Source of the DNA: Desarmillaria ectypa
Taxonomy: Eukaryota; Basidiomycota; Agaricomycetes; Agaricales; Physalacriaceae
Reading direction: 5' to 3'
Assembly (NCBI GenBank): GCA_030407005.1
Contig: JAUDYN010000003.1
Coordinates: 2,976,001-3,040,000 of the forward strand
Length of the DNA: 64,000 nucleotides
Made by a program: the position numbers and the translations under genes. This document shows, one piece after another, positions 59,029 through 64,000 of this stretch. The notes under the pieces were generated by a model that was not told the origin of the DNA, did not search any database, and saw only the letters and a list, made by a program, of their open reading frames with translations. Position 1 is the stretch's first letter; each line of letters starts with the position of its first letter.

Positions 59029-62000
59029 TCATGAAGAGGCGATCTCAATTTGTGATAATGACAGTGTTTCAGTGACGTTTAGGTCCGGTTTGGGTGGCGG
59101 TGGAGGAGGAGGAGGGGAAGTCTGGTCTGATATCGAGGAGCGTCCAGTCCGTTTCTCCTCCTTGTCTACGATGGACTTGAGGCTGTCTGATGCGGACTGA
59201 GTTGAAGGGTCCGATGCAACTCTAGTATGCTGCACCGGCGGTCGTGTAACTGAAGGTCGAGGAGGCAGAGCAGGAGGAGGAGGACACGGGATAGGCACAT
59301 TATTCAGAGGCGGCTCAAGGGACTCGATACTCTTATTTCCTTCCGGTAGAGACATCGCAATCGCGCTGTCCGTCGAACCAGATAGAACCGGGCTCCTCCA
59401 CAGACGAAGGACCGGGTTCTTGCTCTCAGGTGCCGGCGACACTGGTGGGACTACATATCCCATCGACATCACATTCCCCTTGTGGCTAGCGTGTATCCCC
59501 GGGATGGACATCGTTTTTGCCTGGGGTTGGACGTGTATTGGATTTTCGGGAGCGTCGTCAGGAGATAGAATACTATCGGATATATCGGGCTCATGATCTC
59601 TTCGGGGGGAAGACTGGGTGTTGGCTAGCATTGAAGATGAAACCGTCCGGGTACGAGACAAAGTATCTGGAGCAGAGGACGGCCTGGACTCTTCCGCGCC
59701 CCTCAGTCGCTCCGCTACAGCCGCCCGAACCTCCGCATAGCTCGTCCGAGCTTTATGTGACAGGCTGCTGGTACTTGCGACTCTTTCCTGAGAGTCGACT
59801 AATCCATGGTCTGGCATTTCGTCACCACTCCTCGTAGTACCTTTACGCAGACCGCCCCAATTGACGCCCCACTTTCTCATAGCTTCCTTTGCTGAGTTGC
59901 TGAGAGCCTGCTTATCTCCTGCTTTAGACTTTAATGTAGACAGGAACGAAGAAGTGGCGCTGGGGGATGCAGGAGGTACTCGAGTAGGTTCGGGAGACGA
60001 AGACGATGATAGGTCCTTATGCGACCGCGAAGAGGATCGAGAGACAGAGGTGGGTTCGTTTTTTGAATCATCTGAGATAGGCGAAGCCCGCGAGGACGAG
60101 CGGTGGCCATCATTTACTGAGAGATGACTCTGTGAGTTGCTGCTGGTACCATCATCGGAACCATCCCCTGTACGATTGACTTCCGGTTCACCAGGTGCCG
60201 AATGCGATCTGGTTAATGTAATCTTTCCAACATCTACCGAACGACCACGGGCCTCATCCCCATCCTTCGCAGTTAAGTTTTCGCGATCATCGGGCGGCGG
60301 CTTCTCATCATTTCGAGAAGTCGAAAACCATGTTCGCCGTCGATTTAGGGAAGAAGACTCGTCAGAAAAGCCTGGTTCCGTTGATGAAGGTGCCATGAGT
60401 GGGGGCTCGGTCAATGGGGTTGCTCGGTCCTGTAGGGACGTGGTCTTCTGAAGCAACGGCTCCTGTTCCGTTTCTGTGGGTGCTTCAAATGCGTCAATTT
60501 CTGTGCCTGTTTCTTGATCGGGAACATGCTGAGGGCCGACACGCCTGGCAGCATCTGGCCAAATACCCCCTCGATGCTGATGTGATAGACTTTCAAAGAA
60601 CGCGATGTCATCCATGTTGGGAAGCACTACGCTTTCTTGTATCTGTGCAATCATTAATCACTGTCTACGGCTGATAGATGGATCCGAAACTCACGATCTC
60701 CTTAAGTCTCGACTCAATTGTGCTGAGAATCATACTCCATGTAATCTGACGGTCGCTGACGATGGGCTCGACTTCCAAAACCATCCGAGGCATCTGCGTG
60801 AAGGCATACCATATGCGATTGCTTGGTGGGCGCTTCACTTTAACTAGTAGATTTCCCTCTATCTCCTTCAAGACGACTGCCAACACGAGTTTGACATTAT
60901 AGGACTTGAATGTGCCCAAATTGATGTTCGCGGTAGCTTCAACGGTGAGACGGACTTCGCCTTTGTACAGTAGATGAATTTCCAAAGATGCATCACCTTC
61001 CTTGGTGAGTTCTTTGAGCATGGGTTTACTGAAGGTAGGCGTCGTGTTTCCCACGGACGCCTGCGTGACCACGATGTCGGCGAGAAATGCAGGCCTTTTG
61101 ATCTTTGACAGCTTTTTCATAAGCCGCCCAATGATGGATGCCTCAAGAAGGTGTGTTTTATAAAAGCTGTAGAAGATGCGACCAACAAGGGCGTTGAGCC
61201 AACGCATGGGGATCACATCAGGCTGTTCGTCGAGAGTTGCAACAAGAAGGTTCATGTCTGAGGGAAGAAATATGGCTTGGAGTGGAGAAAGATAATGTGT
61301 CTGTGCAGGATGATCCGATGCGTGAACCAGTGACAAGTACCAGTCCTCCATCTCAACATTGGATCGAACGAAGATGAACCAAGGCGTATTTGAATCGATC
61401 CTTTCCTCCTTTGCAGTGATACTTTTCAGCTTTTCCGCTTCGGCCGTTGTCTCCATCGCCTTTGCACTGGTCTCTGTGCCTTCCGATTCCTTTCCTGCAT
61501 CGTCTCCGTCCAACTTCATGGCTTTTGTCACGCTTGGCATGCTATTACCTGCTTCGGAGCCCTTGGGCTGGAGGCAAATAGCATTCCGTTTCGCAAACAA
61601 TTCACCATCCAAAAGGCCTTCTGGATATATGACGACGTCGTGCGCTCCCAACTGAATCACCGCTTCGCATTCCGTCATGCCCTCGTCCTCATAAAGATAA
61701 AGGATCTTCCCCTTCAAGACAACATACCACATGTCTTTGGGTCGCGAGCGTTTCGGGTCCTTGGATCTGGCATCCAAGAATGATCGGACCAGCGTCACGT
61801 ATCCACCATCAAAGGCAGACTCTTCGAACGTCCTCCGCATCGTCAACCAGCCCTTTCTTGTCTTGGGCAGATCATTGATGTCGCCTATTGTTGGAGCCGC
61901 CTCTGTGTCTTCATCCTGTAATCCCCCCTCCAAGACGCTCTTGCGCTTCTTGGAAATATCTAGATCACCTACAGGAACCGATGTGTAGATGGTGAAAAGC

Positions 62001-62077
62001 ACGAGAGACGCAAGGAGCAAAGGAATGAATGTCAGTCCTCCGAGAATGTAAGCGTATAGGATAGCCTTGAAGGACAT
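59029..62077 (-). CDS. NVJ2/TEX2-type SMP-domain lipid transfer protein
   Basis: ER membrane protein that moves lipids at organelle contact sites (yeast Nvj2, human TEX2). Two exons (62077-60695 and 60642-59029) close in frame to 998 residues. The N-terminal membrane anchor is [23 protein letters not shown]-like domain follows ([38 protein letters not shown]). The SMP lipid-transfer domain begins with the hallmark [20 protein letters not shown] and runs through [37 protein letters not shown] and [19 protein letters not shown] to RLKEI. The second exon encodes a long Ser/Pro-rich disordered tail with a run of eight prolines near the end ([11 protein letters not shown]). Order and motifs match the family. 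Confidence 0.92.
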
Positions 62078-62435
62078 TTCCTAGACGATGCAGTGGAGAT
62101 GATAGGGCGACCGCAGCCAGAGGGACGCGCGTCACAGCGAGCCGGGAGAATTGCTTTTTACGAGATAGCAGCGAATAGGTGATGGTGATAGTACAAGAAA
62201 CAGACGAAACGAGGACGTGCCAACTCGACTGTGATGTAAGTGCCATTCACCCACGTGTCAGACGTGTCTCCTAAAGGAGCTGTTGATTGGTTGCCACACA
62301 TAGCCGGAACCGGCATTTGCGTAACGCAAAATAGACCTAACAATAAATCCGAGTTATGCGATAGTACTCAATATATCTTCGAAAGGTGTCTAGTAATACA
62401 TAGGATCCCTCAGATAATGCGTATGCATTCTCAAG
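62078..62435. other. Intergenic region
   Basis: 358 bp upstream of the NVJ2-like gene and downstream of the next leftward gene. Nothing else is visible. Confidence 0.4.
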
Positions 62436-63357
62436 TCATGAGCGCTGATGTCCACATGAATGGTGCAAAGCTCGCTGAGGATTGCAGCACATCCGGCATC
62501 GTGACGCCTTCCGTCTGACGTTGGACGACGGATGCGAAAATATCCCTCTCCTGGCCTGCTCATCCAAGTCAGGGAGGATCGCTTGCCAATGTCCATCTCG
62601 CCATATCCAATCTTTTACCAACTTTACAGGAGGCGACCGCGCGCGCATTGGAGGGAAGACACTGTTGACAGTGGTGTGCGTGGGGACCGTGAGGCGCTGG
62701 TTGTAAGCACTGTCTTGTATAGGAACACGGCAAGGGATATCGTGAGGTTGTGAGGGACATAGGGTTAGGACAATTTTGGGAACTTGAAAGTTGGGTGGCG
62801 AAGGCTGATACATTGTCAAACGCAGAACCAGAAGAGATACTGGCGGATTGACTCACCAAACAGGACCGTCGCCGCTGGCTCCGAGACGTGGATGAATCAT
62901 TAGAAGAGTCACGGCAGATATCCGGTGTGAGGTTCATGGGACACAGAGGATCCAAATCATAATCCTTGAAAAGCTACCGTCAGTTTCAGAAGCAAAGTAT
63001 ATGCGAATGGCTCGTACCGAGGGGTCAATATCCTCATCATGTATCTCCAAATCAAGGAAGAGCTTTTCCATTCGCTTAACATCGTCGCTGAGTATGGTCC
63101 GAAGGTTACTGCATGCAGGATGTATAGACTCCCCGTAAAGCGTTGCCACGCGTTGCCACACGTCTGGCACTTGTAAAGCCAGGTCCTGCAGTAGAACTTC
63201 GAGGTTGATGACCTGAAACAACCGTTATTACTTTGAATTCGTTCAAGGCGTGAATGCAATAACCCACCAGCCGCTGATCCTCATCATCACCGCCTCCTGT
63301 GAACCGAGAAGAAAGCTCTAGTACTTGTTTTGCGCCAATAGAGAGCTGTGCTAGCAT
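62436..63357 (-). CDS. Small conserved protein with Cys/His-rich tail, function unknown
   Basis: Four exons (63357-63268, 63212-63018, 62964-62857, 62804-62436) close in frame to 253 residues. The N-terminal third is helical (MLAQLSIGAKQVLELSSRF, VINLEVLLQDLALQVPDVWQ, DDVKRMEKLFLDLEIHDEDI). The middle is Ser/Arg-rich (SSTSRSQRRRSCL). The last 85 residues contain VKLVKDWIWRDGHWQAILPD and end with a Cys/His group (CRMCCNPQRALHHSCGH). The middle of the gene has long open frames on other frames, but the listed splice set is the one that keeps the WIWRDGHW segment. I recognise no family. Confidence 0.65.
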
Positions 63358-63812
63358 TTTGTACCCTTGAAATGAAGGGAGAATAGTCTGAGTGGGAGGT
63401 TTGGGAAGAAAGCCGTGCTTCTTTGGTAAGGGTCAGTTAAAGTACAGAAACACGGGCACCCGTGATCATTTCCGGCTATATCATGTCCGGGCCGAGCCGA
63501 GCTTAAGCCTTAAGTTAGGCTTAAGGCTTACCCCGCAATCATCCCCAGAATCATGTGCACCGGCATTTCGCCAAGGGAGATAAGTAGAACAGAATTCTTC
63601 TTTACTTGGAAGCCCAGGTCACTTCTCAAGAAGAAAAAGGCAGCGTTGGCTCGTCACAACTGCTGGCATTCAGGTCCATCAGAATTGCTACCAAAACATA
63701 TGGTACAGTATCTGACGTACGCGTCCCTGGCAATTGAAGATGATGAGTATGGCAATCCGTCTCATCTTTCCTTTTCTCTCGTCTTCACCACTCGAAGGGA
63801 ATTCCAGTTACT
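63358..63812. other. Divergent intergenic region with a perfect palindrome
   Basis: 455 bp between the leftward gene ending its 5' side at 63357 and the rightward DUF6535 gene. It contains an 11-bp perfect inverted repeat at 63504-63530 next to GCCGAGCCGAGC. Confidence 0.45.
63504..63530. repeat. 11-bp perfect inverted repeat with 5-nt loop
   Basis: TAAGCCTTAAG, then TTAGG, then CTTAAGGCTTA. The arms pair completely. The unit is built from repeated CTTAAG and GGCTTA words. Confidence 0.7.
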
Positions 63813-64000
63813 ATGAGTGCTTCAGGAAGTATGCAGTCGTGGTACTACTCTGAACATTCCGGTTTCTGACTCTAAAACACAGATGATCATATGAAATCAC
63901 CTCGCTATGAAGATCCATCAGCAAAACTCTGGTATTCCTATCTCACAGAAGCGGAAAAGCACGATCGCACATTAGCACATAACTGGAAGGGTGACATGGA
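63813..64000 (+). CDS. DUF6535 membrane protein, N-terminal fragment (3' end outside window)
   Basis: Exon 1 is 63813-63828 (MSASG plus one base) and exon 2 starts at 63883, reading NDHMKSPRYEDPSAKLWYSY and then LTEAEKHDRTLAHNWKGDM to the window edge. The pattern DPSAKLWxxYLxEAEKxD followed by WKGDM is the opening of agaricomycete DUF6535 proteins, which continue into several membrane helices. The function of DUF6535 is unknown, and the family is large and often lineage-specific in mushrooms. Only the soluble N-terminal lead is in the window, so the membrane part is inferred. Confidence 0.75.

Noticed and set aside
1..64000. CRISPR arrays, rRNA, intact tRNA genes or bacterial-type operons
   Set aside because: No regular spacer-repeat pattern, no rRNA core sequences and no tRNA with intact stems was seen; the genome is eukaryotic.

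Overview
The window is nuclear DNA from a filamentous basidiomycete, most likely an agaricomycete. The evidence is the gene style: many genes cut by 48-60 nt GT-AG introns, dense protein-coding packing on both strands, a DUF6535-type gene at the right edge, and several long low-complexity proteins of the kind common in mushroom-forming fungi. I cannot name the species. All gene models were spliced by eye from the sequence and checked for reading-frame closure where exon coordinates are listed.

Layout. 0-12 kb: the C-terminal half of the Ski2 exosome helicase; a homeodomain-like protein; a low-complexity protein; a PARN-RRM-like RNA-binding protein; a SIKE/FGFR1OP2-type STRIPAK coiled-coil protein; an F-box-like protein. 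12.1-15.9 kb: a gene-poor gap with a tRNA-like relic and a fold-back. 15.9-31.3 kb: an unrecognised long protein, a membrane-anchored GtaA-type glutaminase, then a head-to-head pair of tri-snRNP genes (SAD1/USP39 and SNU114), then calnexin. 31.9-42.6 kb: a Mei2-like RRM protein divergent from a Rab5 GTPase, the mitoribosome assembly methyltransferase RSM22 divergent from prefoldin subunit 1, and the ribosome-biogenesis protein MAK21/NOC1. 42.6-50.1 kb: a second gene-poor block with a MITE-like hairpin, one small ORF gene and two tiny one-domain dsRNA-binding proteins that appear in no long ORF because they are cut into 4-5 short exons. 50.1-64 kb: heterotrimeric G-protein beta subunit, a GM130-like golgin, an unrecognised conserved protein, an NVJ2/TEX2-type SMP-domain lipid transporter, an unrecognised protein, and the start of a DUF6535 protein.

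Functionally most genes are housekeeping: RNA decay (SKI2), splicing (SAD1, SNU114), ribosome biogenesis in nucleus and mitochondrion (MAK21, RSM22), protein folding (calnexin, prefoldin), membrane traffic and contact sites (Rab5, golgin, NVJ2) and signalling (G-beta, STRIPAK). They are not an operon or cluster. The parts that look least described are the two micro dsRBD genes, the non-canonical GC-AG introns and 6-nt microexon, and the membrane-tethered glutaminase with a PPxY tail.
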